DNA of 64,000 bases from an uncultured Pelagibacteraceae bacterium (GTDB lineage Bacteria; Pseudomonadota; Alphaproteobacteria; Pelagibacterales; Pelagibacteraceae), in NCBI GenBank assembly GCA_902579105.1, contig CACHFM010000001.1, positions 62,001 through 126,000 of the forward strand, in the 5' to 3' direction. Made by a program: the position numbers and the translations under genes. Of this stretch, positions 1 to 12,981 are shown one piece after another. The notes under the pieces were generated by a model. The model ran no database searches. It had not been told where the DNA came from and was given only the letters and a program-made list of their open reading frames with translations. Position 1 is the stretch's first letter. Each line of letters starts with the position of its first letter.

Positions 1-818
1 CAGTAATATCTGGATTTGCTTTTAATAAAAGAGTTTTAATTCAAGGATATCATGGAACTGGAAAATCTACACATATAGAACAAATTGCAGCACGTCTTAA
101 TTGGCCTTGTATAAGAGTTAACTTAGATAGTCATATAAGCAGAATAGATTTAATTGGAAAAGATGCAATTATTTTAAAAGATGGCAAACAAGTCACAGAA
201 TTTAAAGAAGGTATTTTACCATGGTCTATACAAAATCCAGTTGCACTTGTTTTTGACGAATATGATGCAGGAAGACCAGATGTAATGTTTGTAATCCAAA
301 GAGTTTTGGAAGCAGAAGGTAGTTTCACTCTACTTGATAAAAATAAAGTTATTAAACAAAATAAATTTTTTAGATTATTTGCTACTTCAAATACTGTAGG
401 GCTTGGTGATACAACTGGTCTATACCATGGTACACAGCAAATAAATCAAGGACAAATGGATAGATGGAATATTGTTACTACGCTAAACTATCTAAGCCTT
501 GAAAAAGAAATGGAGATCATTTTAGCAAAAAATAAAAACTTTAATAATTTAAAAGGTAAAGAAAAAGTCGCTAACATGATCAAAGTTGCTTCTTTAACTA
601 GAAAAGGTTTTATAGCTGGAGATATTTCTACTGTAATGAGTCCAAGGACTGTTTTGCATTGGGCTGAGAACTCTGAAATTTTTAAAGATACTGGGTACGC
701 TTTCAGAGTTACTTTTCTTAATAAGTGTGACGATATAGAAAAAAGTACTATTGCAGAATATTATCAAAGATGTTTTGGTGATGAATTACCAGAATCATTG
801 ATAAATATTCAAATTTAA
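1..818 (+). CDS. cobS: CobS-type AAA+ ATPase, 5' truncated
   Basis: This is the AAA+ subunit of the CobNST-type aerobic cobaltochelatase, a MoxR-like ATPase that works with CobT. The reading frame is open from the window edge, so the gene starts outside; the ORF-track start at 285 is only an internal Met. The translated upstream part shows a Walker A (GYHGTGKST) and a Walker B ([16 protein letters not shown]), followed by the sensor region ([15 protein letters not shown]). About 271 residues are present, and full CobS is about 330. The stop codon abuts the cobT start with no gap, so the two are co-transcribed and probably translationally coupled. The magnesium/cobalt-chelatase large subunit CobN is not in the window. 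SAR11 is generally regarded as unable to make cobalamin de novo, so the chelatase name may not describe the actual role. Confidence 0.9.
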   Translation, partial: VISGFAFNKRVLIQGYHGTGKSTHIEQIAARLNWPCIRVNLDSHISRIDLIGKDAIILKDGKQVTEFKEGILPWSIQNPVALVFDEYDAGRPDVMFVIQRVLEAEGSFTLLDKNKVIKQNKFFRLFATSNTVGLGDTTGLYHGTQQINQGQMDRWNIVTTLNYLSLEKEMEIILAKNKNFNNLKGKEKVANMIKVASLTRKGFIAGDISTVMSPRTVLHWAENSEIFKDTGYAFRVTFLNKCDDIEKSTIAEYYQRCFGDELPESLINIQI

Positions 819-2630
819 ATGAGTAATAAAGAAACAAATTTAAAAGAAAAATTTAAAATAGCATTAACTTCAACTTCAAAAGTAATTTCGGAGGATTTTG
901 AGATTAAAAAAAAAAATTCTAATAAAAAAAAAAATTATGAATTAAGTAATATAGAAGTAAATAATCTTTCTAACCCAAGTGATTTTATAAAATTGAGAGC
1001 AGAAACCGACTCTAATGCTTTAAAAAAAAAATTTTCTAATGATTTAATTTATAAAAAAAATTTACCCACTAATACTTCTTCAAGATCACTTTATAATATT
1101 GCAGAAAAAATTAGATACGAAGCATTAGGTGGAAAAATGCTTAAGGGTATAGAAAAAAACTTTAATGAAAATTACAAAGAAATTATTAACAATAAAAAAA
1201 AAGACTCCTTAAAAAGTAAAGAAGATGTTCCTATTTTAGAAGCATTTGAACTATACATGCTTAAAAATTTTCATGAAATTAAATTAAATACTTTAACAAA
1301 TAAGATGTTAAATTTTTGGGAAAAAGACTTTGAACAATCAATAGACAAGCATAAAAAATTTTTAAAACAAAACTTAGAAAATCAAGATAATTATAGTTTA
1401 AAATTTTCTCAAATTTTAGAAGAAATGGATATTTTTCAAAATGAAAAAGAAAATGAAAAAAATGAAGAAAATCAAAAACAAGAGCAAAATAATCCTTCAA
1501 ATGATGATCAAAACAACGATAATGAAGATAACAAAGATGAAAATAATGAGCAAGAAACCCAAGCTACTTTGGATGCTGATTACAACATAGATGAATTTAA
1601 TATAAATGAAGAACTACAAGATATCGACTCGAACGAACAAAGTTCAGAACAAATTAATAAAAAAAATATTGATAATATTAATCTTGATTATAAAATCTTT
1701 ACCACTCAATATGATGAAGTTACTAAAGCAGAAAATTTAGAAAATTCTGGTGAAGCAGCAAAGCTTAGAAAAACTTTAGATCAACAACTAATTGGATTTC
1801 AAGATGTTATAACTAAACTTGCAAATAAACTTCAAAGACAATTGCTTGCAAAACAAAATAGGGCTTGGGAATTCGATTTAGAAGAAGGTTTACTTGATAG
1901 TTCTAAGTTACCAAGAATTATTATGGATCCATATAATTCTTTATCATTTAAAAAAGAAAAAGATTTAGATTTTAAAGATACAATTGTAACTTTGCTTATT
2001 GATAATTCTGGTTCGATGAGAGGAAGACCTATTACAATTGCAGCAATTTGTGCTGATATATTGTCAAGAACTCTAGAAAGGTGTTTGGTTAAAGTCGAAA
2101 TTTTAGGCTTTACTACTAAAAATTGGAAAGGTGGGCAAAGTAGAGAACTATGGAATAAAAATTCAAAACCTAAAACTCCTGGAAGATTAAATGATTTAAG
2201 ACACATAATATACAAAGGTGCAGATGCTCAATGGAGACAAGCAAAAAATAATTTAGGACTAATGTTAAAAGAGGGTTTACTTAAAGAAAATATTGACGGA
2301 GAGGCAATCTCATGGGCCTATAATCGAATACAAAAAAGAAAAGAAGAAAGAAAAATATTAATGGTTATTTCTGATGGTGCTCCTGTTGATGACTCTACTC
2401 TATCTGTAAATTCAGGTGACTATTTAGAAAAAAATTTAAAAAAAATAGTAAAATTTATAGAAAATAAAACTGAAATTGAAATTTTAGCAATAGGAATTGG
2501 GCATGATGTCTCTAGATATTATAACAAAGCGATAAAAATTACTGATGTTAACGAATTGGGAGATGTAATGATATCTCAATTAAGTTATTTATTTGACAAA
2601 AAACTTAAAACAAAAAAAAAATTTAATTAA
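819..2630 (+). CDS. cobT: CobT-type vWA protein of the cobaltochelatase family
   Basis: CobT is the von Willebrand A partner of the CobS AAA+ ring. The protein has 603 residues, close to the usual CobT length. It has a charged N-terminal region (about 1-200), then an acidic, Asn/Gln/Glu-rich low-complexity segment (about 205-280) typical of CobT. The C-terminal vWA domain (about 385-600) has the MIDAS motif DNSGSMRG near residue 396 and a later SDGAP loop. ATG directly follows the cobS TAA. The last four bases are shared with the stop of the opposing histidine kinase gene (TTAA). Family membership is clear. The biological role without a CobN in view is uncertain; a general AAA+/vWA remodelling pair is the alternative. 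Confidence 0.88.
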   Translation: MSNKETNLKEKFKIALTSTSKVISEDFEIKKKNSNKKKNYELSNIEVNNLSNPSDFIKLRAETDSNALKKKFSNDLIYKKNLPTNTSSRSLYNIAEKIRYEALGGKMLKGIEKNFNENYKEIINNKKKDSLKSKEDVPILEAFELYMLKNFHEIKLNTLTNKMLNFWEKDFEQSIDKHKKFLKQNLENQDNYSLKFSQILEEMDIFQNEKENEKNEENQKQEQNNPSNDDQNNDNEDNKDENNEQETQATLDADYNIDEFNINEELQDIDSNEQSSEQINKKNIDNINLDYKIFTTQYDEVTKAENLENSGEAAKLRKTLDQQLIGFQDVITKLANKLQRQLLAKQNRAWEFDLEEGLLDSSKLPRIIMDPYNSLSFKKEKDLDFKDTIVTLLIDNSGSMRGRPITIAAICADILSRTLERCLVKVEILGFTTKNWKGGQSRELWNKNSKPKTPGRLNDLRHIIYKGADAQWRQAKNNLGLMLKEGLLKENIDGEAISWAYNRIQKRKEERKILMVISDGAPVDDSTLSVNSGDYLEKNLKKIVKFIENKTEIEILAIGIGHDVSRYYNKAIKITDVNELGDVMISQLSYLFDKKLKTKKKFN

Positions 2631-3907
2631 ATATTAAATAAATCTTTATTTTCCCATTTAACAATAACTTCTGCTCCATTTCTTGTTTTAGAATTTCTAA
2701 ATTCAATTGATGCAAAATTTTTTTCTAAAAGTGTTTTACCTATAAACAGACCTAATCCTAAACCTGTTTTTGATTTTTCTTGATAATCTTCTGTTCTTAA
2801 ATATGGTTCTCCAATTTTTGACAAAATATCTTTTGGATAACCATCACCGTCATCCTCAATAGTTATTTCTGTCATTTCACTGTCACTTTTAAGATTAATA
2901 TAAATTGTTTCTTTAGAAAATTTATTAGCATTTCCAATAAAATTTCTTAATCCATAAACTATTTCGATTGATTTGGTAATCTTTTTAGAATTTGAATCTT
3001 GATCAAAATTAAAAATAAATTTTTTTTTACTAATTTCTTTAAATGTAGAAATAATTTCATTCAAATAATCCCTCATTCTTAAATCTTTATCAATAAAATC
3101 GTCTTCTTCTACAGGATTTAAACTTAAACGTTTTAAAATTTGATTACATCTTTCAACTTGGCTTGACAATAATTCAATATCTTTTTCAATTTCTTTTTTT
3201 CCTTTAAATTGTCGAGAAAGTTCATGAGTAATTATTTTAATCGTTGAAAGTGGAGTCCCTAAAGAATGCGCAGCTGCGGCGGCTTGACCACCTAAAGACA
3301 ATAACTCATGCTCTTGAGCCATAACTTCTTCCATTTTTGCTAAGGCTTCCTTTCTTAATCTAGACTGATTTCCAAATGTCATTGCAAAATAATTTAAGAA
3401 AACAAGAGCGATTATTAAAGCAATCGGTATAGAATAATAATAATAAGGACTCACATGAAAATGAATACTTAATGGATAAGGTAAATCTTTAGAAAAAAAA
3501 GTTAAAAGAATAATAAAGTTAGCGGTTAAAAAAACAAGCAAAGTATTTGTTTTAAAGCTTAAATTTGAGGAAGAAAATACACTAGGAATAATTAAAAAAA
3601 TTATAAATGGATTGATAATTCCTCCAGTTAAATAAAGTAAAATACTTAATTGCAAAATATCAATTAATAAAAAAATAAACGCTGATTTATCTGATAATTG
3701 AGTTTTATTATAATTAAAGATTAAATATAAATTACTTAAAATTCCTAAAATTATAACTATATTTGATAAAATAAAATCAAATTTAAAATTTAAGATAAAA
3801 TATACAAAATTTACAGCAATAAACTGACCAATAATTCCGATCCATCTTAAATTTACATAAGTTGATTTTTTAAATGAATGGTATTTTGAAGTTTCAAAAA
3901 ACTTCAT
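2627..3907 (-). CDS. regB: RegB/PrrB-type redox sensor histidine kinase
   Basis: This is a membrane histidine kinase of the RegB/PrrB/ActS family, which senses ubiquinone/redox state and phosphorylates RegA. About six hydrophobic segments fill residues 20-175. They contain the family quinone-binding signature GGXXNPF (GGIINPF, about 95-101). The H-box [13 protein letters not shown] places the phospho-His near residue 214. A Cys lies exactly 40 residues later (QVERCNQIL), the same spacing as H225/C265 of Rhodobacter RegB. N, G1 and G2 boxes of the HATPase domain follow ([20 protein letters not shown]). It sits 2 nt downstream of gyrB on the same strand. No RegA response regulator is in the window. 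Confidence 0.9.
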   Translation of the reverse strand: MKFFETSKYHSFKKSTYVNLRWIGIIGQFIAVNFVYFILNFKFDFILSNIVIILGILSNLYLIFNYNKTQLSDKSAFIFLLIDILQLSILLYLTGGIINPFIIFLIIPSVFSSSNLSFKTNTLLVFLTANFIILLTFFSKDLPYPLSIHFHVSPYYYYSIPIALIIALVFLNYFAMTFGNQSRLRKEALAKMEEVMAQEHELLSLGGQAAAAAHSLGTPLSTIKIITHELSRQFKGKKEIEKDIELLSSQVERCNQILKRLSLNPVEEDDFIDKDLRMRDYLNEIISTFKEISKKKFIFNFDQDSNSKKITKSIEIVYGLRNFIGNANKFSKETIYINLKSDSEMTEITIEDDGDGYPKDILSKIGEPYLRTEDYQEKSKTGLGLGLFIGKTLLEKNFASIEFRNSKTRNGAEVIVKWENKDLFNI

Positions 3908-3909
3908 TT

Positions 3910-5976
<2,067 letters not shown>

Positions 5977-6080
5977 TTATAATTTTGGAAAAATTTATTA
6001 TATCATTTTTTAATTATAATTGTTGAATAAATTAGCCTAATTAAAAGACAGAAATTAAAGATAAAGTCTTTAATAATTAA

Positions 6081-6110
6081 TTGACCATAAATGTAAGTGT
6101 TGTTTTTAAT
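6081..6110 (+). promoter_or_regulatory. possible sigma70-type promoter for the FkbM gene
   Basis: In the divergent gyrB/FkbM gap, TTGACC (6081-6086) is followed after 18 nt by TTTAAT (6105-6110). These match the consensus hexamers at five of six positions each. The site lies about 28 nt upstream of the FkbM start. In DNA this AT-rich such matches are common, so this is only a candidate. Confidence 0.3.
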
Positions 6111-6137
6111 TTGTTCTAATTTAAACTTAAAAATATA

Positions 6138-6818
6138 ATGAATTATGTTCATCTTGGAGCTTGTATTGGGGATTGGGACAATAAGTGTGGATTTACCAAA
6201 TTTATAAAAAATAATTGTAGCGCTGATGATAAAATTTTTTTAATAGAAGCAAATCCAAAAAATATTATTAAATTAAGAAAGAGTTATAAAAATTTTAAAA
6301 ACGCGAAAATTTTTAATCTAGGCGTTTCTATAAAAAAAAATAAAAAATCATCATTTTTTTTTACTGAAGATGATGCGCCTCACTATAAAATTTGTTCTTT
6401 AAATAGAGACCATGTTTTAAAACATTACCCAAATTCAATTATAAAAAAATTTAAAATAGATACTATTACAATAAATAATTTATTTAAAAATTACATAAAG
6501 GAAAAAAATATTGATTTTTTAAGTATTGATATTGAAGGTATAGATTATGAAGTATTAACTGCAATTAATTTAAATAAATATAATATACAGAATATTTCTA
6601 TTGAACATCTTCATTTAACTAAAATACAAAAAAAAAATTTACTAAAATATTTAGAAATAAATGGATATTCTTATTGTGGTTTCGGATATGATCACAATAA
6701 CTTTGATTTTCTTTTTAAAAAAAAAAAAATTTTTTTTAATAGAATGTTTGCGAAACTTCTAACAATTATAAGTAAAAAACATTTACATATTCTCAATTTT
6801 TTCATTTTAAAAAATTAA
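6138..6818 (+). CDS. FkbM-family methyltransferase
   Basis: This is a SAM-dependent methyltransferase of the FkbM type (Methyltransf_21), a family that usually O-methylates sugars, polyketides or surface glycans. It has an N-terminal motif YVHLGACIGDW, then an acidic strand end IFLIEANPKN, and the family motif DFLSIDIEGIDYEVL near residues 135-150. The C-terminus is Lys/Phe-rich and contains a run of 13 A followed by 8 T near base 6717, which could slip during replication or transcription. It is flanked by divergent gyrB and by a convergent tRNA-Ser and GT17 gene, suggesting a small accessory glycan-modifying group. The substrate cannot be told from sequence. Confidence 0.82.
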   Translation: MNYVHLGACIGDWDNKCGFTKFIKNNCSADDKIFLIEANPKNIIKLRKSYKNFKNAKIFNLGVSIKKNKKSSFFFTEDDAPHYKICSLNRDHVLKHYPNSIIKKFKIDTITINNLFKNYIKEKNIDFLSIDIEGIDYEVLTAINLNKYNIQNISIEHLHLTKIQKKNLLKYLEINGYSYCGFGYDHNNFDFLFKKKKIFFNRMFAKLLTIISKKHLHILNFFILKN

Positions 6819-6829
6819 GTTTTAATAAA

Positions 6830-6919
6830 TGGCGGAGAGAATGGGATTCGAACCCATGAAAGAATTGCTCCTTTACACGCTTTCCAAGCGTGCGCCTTCA
6901 ACCACTCGGCCACCTCTCC
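6830..6919 (-). tRNA. tRNA-Ser (GGA anticodon)
   Basis: The reverse complement folds as a class II tRNA. The acceptor GGAGAGG pairs with TCTCTCC (last pair G-U), followed by discriminator G and an encoded CCA. The anticodon stem CACGC/GCGTG holds loop TTGGAAA, giving anticodon GGA, which reads UCC. There is a long variable arm and a normal T loop (GGTTCGAATCC). It lies 8 nt downstream of the GT17 stop on the same strand. Confidence 0.97.
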
Positions 6920-6927
6920 GAATATAT

Positions 6928-7737
6928 TTAAATAATAAATTCACTAAATTTTTCTAAATTATCTAAAATATATTTTGGAAAATTTTTATTTAATTTAATT
7001 TTTTCATATTTGTGACCTCTCTCAAATAAATCTTGTCTATTTTTAATTTTTTTTTCAATAATATTTGGTGAACTATATCTATCTCCAGAAAATTCTGAGT
7101 GGGCAAAAGTTTTTAATTTTAAAGAAATTTCTTCAGGAGACATAATATTATTAAAGTGCCAACCTGCATTATAAAAAAGTTCAATATTTTTTTCTTTATC
7201 AAATCTATAAAATTTATACTTTAAATTTTTTGATCTTACTTTTTGTCTCATAAAATCAATTGACTTAAGATTTTTTTTTTTACAAACTCTAGATCCTTCC
7301 CAAGGAGACTCATGTGGATTATATAAATTTAATTTAAAATTATAAAAATCTTGTAAAAATATTCCGTATTTCCTTTTTAAGCTAAAATTATTTAATAATT
7401 CAGGTCTTATAATTTCATCAGGATCTGAAAAAAAAATATAATCATTTGGTTCAGCAAAATTTAAGTAACTAAGCAAATATTCTCTTTGAATTGCTTGTTT
7501 TTCCCATCTATCTGTCTTTTTGGGGAAAGGATCTGAATTTAAAAAATACTTAATTTTTTTTTCATCATAATAGTTTTTCCAAACAAAATTTTTCTTTTTT
7601 TTATTTCCTTTATGATCATATTCTGACTCACACACTACAAAATAGTCAACTTGATTAAATAAAATATTATACCTCAATTCAAACATAAAATTATTATCAA
7701 AAAAGGTTATGCAATCTATAATTTTATTTTTAAGCAT
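6928..7737 (-). CDS. glycosyltransferase family 17 protein
   Basis: The 269-residue protein resembles GT17 enzymes, named after eukaryotic beta-1,4-mannosyl-glycoprotein N-acetylglucosaminyltransferase. Visible landmarks are [18 protein letters not shown] at the N-terminus, then [12 protein letters not shown], the [12 protein letters not shown] segment and a metal-binding-like [12 protein letters not shown] near residues 102-113. In bacteria this family is usually found in surface-polysaccharide loci. Its start overlaps the end of the upstream Gfo/Idh gene by 8 nt, so the two are one transcription unit, and a tRNA-Ser gene follows after 8 nt. The sugar donor and acceptor are unknown. Confidence 0.8.
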   Translation of the reverse strand: MLKNKIIDCITFFDNNFMFELRYNILFNQVDYFVVCESEYDHKGNKKKKNFVWKNYYDEKKIKYFLNSDPFPKKTDRWEKQAIQREYLLSYLNFAEPNDYIFFSDPDEIIRPELLNNFSLKRKYGIFLQDFYNFKLNLYNPHESPWEGSRVCKKKNLKSIDFMRQKVRSKNLKYKFYRFDKEKNIELFYNAGWHFNNIMSPEEISLKLKTFAHSEFSGDRYSSPNIIEKKIKNRQDLFERGHKYEKIKLNKNFPKYILDNLEKFSEFII

Positions 7738-8758
7738 TAAGCCAGCTTTCTAAAATGTTAGTATTAACTATAGTTTCTTCAATTGTAACAGCTGGGTAAA
7801 AAGGTTCATTTTTACCTTCCAAAATATTTTTACTAATTTCATTAATCTCATAAGAATATATATTCTTTTCATATTTATTTTTAATTAATTCCTTTTTTCC
7901 ATTAATAATTTTTATAACCTCAGTCTTTCCTGTCCAGGAGCTATTAATTAACAAATTTCCTTTTTCACAATAAATTATAGTATATGATCCTAAAGAATTC
8001 TTGAATGACGATTTAATTTTTGAAGTAAAACTATCATCAAAACATAATTCTGCTTCAGCATCAATATCAACGCCAGTAAAATTAATTTCTTTTTTAACAT
8101 TTTTTAATTTAAATTTTTTATAATTAACTCCATCAATCATCGAGGCAATTAAAAGGCTAAAAGAAGTTGGATAGCCGCCTAGATCTAGTATACACCCCCC
8201 ACCTAATTCTTTACTAAATAATCTATTATTAGTATCTATTTTTTTATTCTTCTCAAAAAAGAAAAATTTTTTCTTAGTTAATATATTTTTACAAAAAGAT
8301 GACTCCATAGAAATTACATCACCAAGTTCATTGCTTTTAATAATTTCAAGTGATTTCCTAATTTGAGGATTATATCTATACATATATCCTTCTGTAAAAA
8401 ACAAATTTTTATTTAAGATTTTTTCTTTTATTACTTCTGCATGATCTAGCTTAAGAAAGGCTGGTTTTTCAACTAAAATTTTTTTATTTTTTTCAATACA
8501 TTTATCTACCCATTCATAATGTAAATTATTGGGCAGAGCTATGTATACAATATCAACATCGTTACATTTTAATAAATCTTCATAATTTTTGAAAATATAA
8601 TTTTCACTTATTTCATACCTATTTTTAAAGTATTTCAATTTTGAATCATTTGAACTCGAAACAGCTAAAAGTTTTGAATTCTCTAAACCAAAAAATCCTT
8701 CTGAAAAGCTTTGGGCAATATTTCCTAAGCCGATAATTCCCCAATTTATTTTTTTCAT
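7730..8758 (-). CDS. Gfo/Idh/MocA-family NAD(P)-dependent oxidoreductase
   Basis: This is a sugar-type dehydrogenase or dehydratase of the Gfo/Idh/MocA fold, 342 residues long, a typical length. The N-terminal Rossmann motif is WGIIGLGNIAQSF. The family motif VEKPAFL follows near residue 97, and a Gly-rich GGGCILDLGGYP segment with the predicted catalytic region lies near residues 186-197. It starts 3 nt after the lepA stop and overlaps the GT17 gene at its 3' end, so it is transcribed with both. Work on a nucleotide- or glycan-linked sugar is inferred from the GT17 neighbour. Confidence 0.85.
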   Translation of the reverse strand: MKKINWGIIGLGNIAQSFSEGFFGLENSKLLAVSSSNDSKLKYFKNRYEISENYIFKNYEDLLKCNDVDIVYIALPNNLHYEWVDKCIEKNKKILVEKPAFLKLDHAEVIKEKILNKNLFFTEGYMYRYNPQIRKSLEIIKSNELGDVISMESSFCKNILTKKKFFFFEKNKKIDTNNRLFSKELGGGCILDLGGYPTSFSLLIASMIDGVNYKKFKLKNVKKEINFTGVDIDAEAELCFDDSFTSKIKSSFKNSLGSYTIIYCEKGNLLINSSWTGKTEVIKIINGKKELIKNKYEKNIYSYEINEISKNILEGKNEPFYPAVTIEETIVNTNILESWLNA

Positions 8759-8761
8759 AAA

Positions 8762-10567
8762 TTATTCTTTTTGTATCTTAAGTACTCCTATAAAAGCTTC
8801 TTGTGGAATTTCTACTCTTCCGAATTGTTTTGATCGAGCTTTTCCTTTTTTTTGTTTTTCTAGTAATTTTCTCTTCCTATCAGTGGCGCCGCCGCCGTGT
8901 ATTTTTGTTAACACATCTTTTTTAAATCCTTTGATAGTTTCTCTAGCAATAATTTTTCCTCCTATTGCGGCTTGAACTGGAATCATAAAATTATGCCTTG
9001 GTATTAAGTCTTTTAATTTTTCACAAACTTCCCTTCCAGTCCTTTGAGCAAAATCTTTATGTATCATCATTGCTAAAGCATCAACTGGCTCGCTATTTAC
9101 TAAAATTCCCAATTTAACTAAATCTCCTTCTCTATGTTCAATAATTTCATAATCAAAACTAGCATAGCCACTAGTCATTGATTTTAATCGATCATTAAAG
9201 TCAAATACAACTTCATTTAGAGGTAGTTCATAATTTACCACAGCTCTATTTCCTGAATAACTTAAGTTAGTTTGTATACCTCTTTTATCCTGGCACATTT
9301 TTATTATAGAACCTAAGTACTGATCTGGTGTGATTACTGTTGCTTTAATCCAAGGCTCCTCAATAAATTTGATTAATGTAGGATTAGGTAAACTTGATGG
9401 ATTTTGTAATTCAATCACACTGCCATTATTAAGATGCACTTTGTACACAACTCCTGGAGTTGTTGTTAATAAATTTACATCAAATTCTCTTTCTAATCTT
9501 TCTGTAATAATTTCAAGATGAAGCAGACCCAAAAATCCACATCTAAATCCCAAACCTAAAGCTGAAGATGATTCAGGTTCAAATGAAAAACTTGCATCAT
9601 TTAGTTGAAGTTTGGCTAAACCATCTTTTAATTTTTGATATTCTGAACTATCAACTGGAAACAATCCACAAAATACAACCGGTTTACTAGGTTTAAAACC
9701 TGGTAAAGCTTCTTTTAACGACTTTGTTGCATCACATATAGTATCACCAACTTTTGTATCAGATAATACTTTTATTCCTGTCGTTATAAATCCTATTTCA
9801 CCAGTACTTAACTCATTTATATCGGTTGGCTTTGGAGTAAAAACTCCAACTTTCTCAACAATATATTCTTGATTTGTAGACATCATTTTAATTTTCATAT
9901 TCTTTAAAAGTTTTCCATCAATAACTCTAACAAGAATTACTACGCCTAAATAAGTGTCGTACCAACTATCAACTAATAAACATCTCAAATCTGCTGAAAT
10001 TTCTCCTTTTGGTGCTGGCAAAGTTGTAATTATTTGTTCTAAAATATCTTCTATGCCTTCTCCTGTTTTTCCAGAACAAGGAATTGCACTTTTAGTATCA
10101 ATGCCTATAACTTCTTCGATTTGTTTTTTTGTTCTTTCTAAATCAGATGCTGGCAAATCTACCTTATTTAAGACTGGAACTATTTCATGATTAGTATCTA
10201 ATGCTTGATAAACATTTGCTAAAGTTTGAGCTTCAACTCCTTGTGTACTATCAACAATTAAAATTGAACCTTCACAGGCATATAGAGATCTGCTAACTTC
10301 ATAACTAAAATCTACATGTCCTGGTGTATCAATTATATTTAAAATATAATTTTTGCCATCCTTAGCTTTATAATTTAATTTTACTGTTTGTGCTTTAATT
10401 GTTATTCCTCTCTCACGTTCAATATCCATCGAATCAAGTACTTGAGCCTTCATTTCTCTTTCTGTAAGACCGCCACAACTATGGATTATTCTGTCTGCAA
10501 TTGTAGATTTACCATGATCAATATGGGCAATAATTGCAAAATTTCTAATATTGTCGATTGAACTCAT
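8762..10567 (-). CDS. lepA: elongation factor 4 (LepA)
   Basis: LepA/EF4 is a ribosome-associated GTPase related to EF-G. G motifs are AHIDHGKST (about 14-22), DTPGHVDF (80-87) and NKVD (134-137). Domain II and the EF-G-like domains follow. The LepA-specific C-terminus ([32 protein letters not shown]) is intact. The 601 residues match the usual 600. The gene lies 5 nt after pheT on the same strand and appears to belong to the long translation operon. Nothing looks degraded. Confidence 0.97.
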   Translation of the reverse strand: MSSIDNIRNFAIIAHIDHGKSTIADRIIHSCGGLTEREMKAQVLDSMDIERERGITIKAQTVKLNYKAKDGKNYILNIIDTPGHVDFSYEVSRSLYACEGSILIVDSTQGVEAQTLANVYQALDTNHEIVPVLNKVDLPASDLERTKKQIEEVIGIDTKSAIPCSGKTGEGIEDILEQIITTLPAPKGEISADLRCLLVDSWYDTYLGVVILVRVIDGKLLKNMKIKMMSTNQEYIVEKVGVFTPKPTDINELSTGEIGFITTGIKVLSDTKVGDTICDATKSLKEALPGFKPSKPVVFCGLFPVDSSEYQKLKDGLAKLQLNDASFSFEPESSSALGLGFRCGFLGLLHLEIITERLEREFDVNLLTTTPGVVYKVHLNNGSVIELQNPSSLPNPTLIKFIEEPWIKATVITPDQYLGSIIKMCQDKRGIQTNLSYSGNRAVVNYELPLNEVVFDFNDRLKSMTSGYASFDYEIIEHREGDLVKLGILVNSEPVDALAMMIHKDFAQRTGREVCEKLKDLIPRHNFMIPVQAAIGGKIIARETIKGFKKDVLTKIHGGGATDRKRKLLEKQKKGKARSKQFGRVEIPQEAFIGVLKIQKE

Positions 10568-10572
10568 TTGCC

Positions 10573-12981
10573 TTAGGAACGAATTTTGGCGCCAGTTTTA
10601 TTTTCAACTGTTTTTATAATTAAGTTATTTATACTTTCTAAATCACTGTCATTTAATGTTTTTTTAGATGATTGAATGGTTACATTTAATGCAATAGATT
10701 TTTTTTCTAAAGGAATATTTTCTCCTTCATAAACATCAAATACTTTTACTGATTTAATTAATTCTTTATCAGTTGAAGTAATTATGTTTATTAAATCTTG
10801 AACTTTAATATTTTTATCTACAACAAAAGCAAAATCTCTTTCGGATTTTTGGTAATCCGAATATTCAAAATTAGATTTTTGATCTTTAAGTTTTAATTTA
10901 TTATCTTTTAAGTGATCTAAATATATCTCTAAAATAACTAAAGCTTCAGTTTTAATATCAAGCTTTTTTAGTATATTTGGATGTATTTCTCCAAAATAAG
11001 CTACGGGCTCTAAATCATCTTTATCTAAATAAAGTGAACCTGACTTTCCAGGATGGTAATAAGATGGCGATTTATCTCTAATAAAAAAACTATTTTTATC
11101 ATATCCTGCTTCAACTAATGTTTGAATTAGGTCTTTTTTTGCATCAAATACATCAACCAATCTATTTTTTTCATTCCAATTTAATCTAGATATTTTCCCA
11201 GATTTAATAGCTCCAATCACAGTTAGCTGTTGTCCTGGTTCGTTACCTTCAAAAATTGGACCAATTTCAAACAGAGAGATATCTTTAAATCCTCTATCTA
11301 AATTTTTTTTTATATAAAACATTAAATTTGGAAATATAGAATTTCTCAAAACATCCAAATCTGAACTTATTGGATTTACTATTTTAATTTCTTTATATTT
11401 CTCTTTGAATAATTGATTTATTTTAGAATCTGTAAAAGACCAAGTTATAGTTTCACAATATCCTTTTGATGCCACTGAACGCTGAAGAAAATGAAAAAGT
11501 TTTTGTTTTTTATTTAATGTATCTTTAATTCTTATTTTCTCTGGCTCGATTGTCTTAATATTATCATATCCTTTAATTCTTACTATTTCTTCTACAATAT
11601 CAATAGTTTGGGTTATGTCAGGTCTCCACGTAGGTATTGTCAATTCTAATTCATATTTTTTTTTTATTATTTTGAAACCTAAATTATTTAAAATTTTTAT
11701 TATTTCATTCTCATTAATTTTAAAGCCTGCAATTTTTTCAAATAAAGATATTTTAAATATAATTTTACTTTTTGTATCTTTTTTAATTTTTTGAACGTCA
11801 AATTTACTAATTTTTCCTCCACAAATTTCAGTAATTAGCTCTGCTGCTTTTGTTAATCCTAATTCAATAGATTTTGGATCTATTCCTCTTTCAAATCTAA
11901 ACTTTGCATCAGTATCTAAGTTCAATATTTTTGATGTCTTTCTTATTGATCTAGGATTAAAATAAGCAGACTCTAAAAGAATATTTTTTGTACTAAATTC
12001 TGTACCAGTGCGAGTACCACCAATTATTCCTCCTAAACCTAAAATACCTGACTTATCAGATATAACACACATATCATCCTCCAACTGATATTCTTTGTTA
12101 TCTAATGCTTCAAAAGTTTCTCCTTTTTTAGAATTTCTTACAATAATTTCTTTATCAATTTTATCAGCATCATAAGCATGAAGTGGTCTATTTAAATCAA
12201 TCATAATATAATTTGTAATATCAACTATTGAAGAGATTGATTTTTGACCTAAAGACTCTATTTTATCTTTTAACCATTTTGGACTTTCTTTATTTGATAC
12301 TCCTTTAATCAAACAACTTCCAAACATAGTACAACCTTGATTTTTATCTTTTACAATTGAGACTTTAATATTTTGAGAACTATTTTTTTTTATTTTTTTA
12401 CTTGAAATCTTTTTTAATTTCCCAGTTCCAGCAGCTGCAAGGTCTCTTGCTATACCTCTAATACCTAAACAATCAGGACGATTGGGAGTTATCGATAAGT
12501 CAACAATTTTTGTACTAGTACCCTTAAAAAAAGCTTTGCCTATTTGATTTGAATATTTGGCTTGTTTTAGCTCAGTTATACCTTCACTTTCTTCAGATAT
12601 ATTTAATTCAGATTCAGAGCATAACATCCCATAAGAAGTAACTCCTCTAATCTTACTTACTGCAAGTTTCATTTTATTTTTTGGAATTATTGAACCTGGA
12701 CCAGCATAGACAGTTAAAAGATCTTTTCTTGCATTTGGTGCACCACATACGACTTTAACTGTACTTTCTTGTCCTACATCAACATCACATACTTTTAATC
12801 TGTCAGCATTTGGGTGTTGTTCAACATTAATTATTTTAGCAATTTTAAAGCTATCAATCTCAGAAATTACATTTCCAAAACTCTCTACTTCAAGTCCAAT
12901 ATCTGTAAGTTTTTCAATTATTTTATTATCTTTATATTTTGTTTCTAAATGTTCTTTAAGCCAAGGTATAGTGAATTTCAT
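10573..12981 (-). CDS. pheT: phenylalanyl-tRNA synthetase beta subunit
   Basis: PheT is the large subunit of the (alpha beta)2 enzyme that charges tRNA-Phe. Domains in order are the N-terminal start [12 protein letters not shown], an EMAP-like tRNA-binding domain (about 39-150, with [16 protein letters not shown]), the B3/B4 editing domain (about 210-380), B5 (about 400-475), a catalytic-like core and a C-terminal FDX-ACB domain (about 708-802, starting [13 protein letters not shown]). The 802 residues are of normal length. ATG overlaps the pheS stop (ATGA), a classic translational coupling. Confidence 0.97.
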   Translation of the reverse strand: MKFTIPWLKEHLETKYKDNKIIEKLTDIGLEVESFGNVISEIDSFKIAKIINVEQHPNADRLKVCDVDVGQESTVKVVCGAPNARKDLLTVYAGPGSIIPKNKMKLAVSKIRGVTSYGMLCSESELNISEESEGITELKQAKYSNQIGKAFFKGTSTKIVDLSITPNRPDCLGIRGIARDLAAAGTGKLKKISSKKIKKNSSQNIKVSIVKDKNQGCTMFGSCLIKGVSNKESPKWLKDKIESLGQKSISSIVDITNYIMIDLNRPLHAYDADKIDKEIIVRNSKKGETFEALDNKEYQLEDDMCVISDKSGILGLGGIIGGTRTGTEFSTKNILLESAYFNPRSIRKTSKILNLDTDAKFRFERGIDPKSIELGLTKAAELITEICGGKISKFDVQKIKKDTKSKIIFKISLFEKIAGFKINENEIIKILNNLGFKIIKKKYELELTIPTWRPDITQTIDIVEEIVRIKGYDNIKTIEPEKIRIKDTLNKKQKLFHFLQRSVASKGYCETITWSFTDSKINQLFKEKYKEIKIVNPISSDLDVLRNSIFPNLMFYIKKNLDRGFKDISLFEIGPIFEGNEPGQQLTVIGAIKSGKISRLNWNEKNRLVDVFDAKKDLIQTLVEAGYDKNSFFIRDKSPSYYHPGKSGSLYLDKDDLEPVAYFGEIHPNILKKLDIKTEALVILEIYLDHLKDNKLKLKDQKSNFEYSDYQKSERDFAFVVDKNIKVQDLINIITSTDKELIKSVKVFDVYEGENIPLEKKSIALNVTIQSSKKTLNDSDLESINNLIIKTVENKTGAKIRS

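Noticed and set aside
1279-1500. Minus-strand 73-aa Phe/Leu-rich ORF
   Set aside because: It is the antisense of the acidic, Glu/Asn-rich part of cobT, which always reads as Phe/Leu.
819-2630. CobT vWA gene as part of a toxin or defence (MoxR-vWA ternary) system
   Set aside because: The acidic CobT-type middle region, length and immediate cobS partner fit CobST; no effector gene is next to it.
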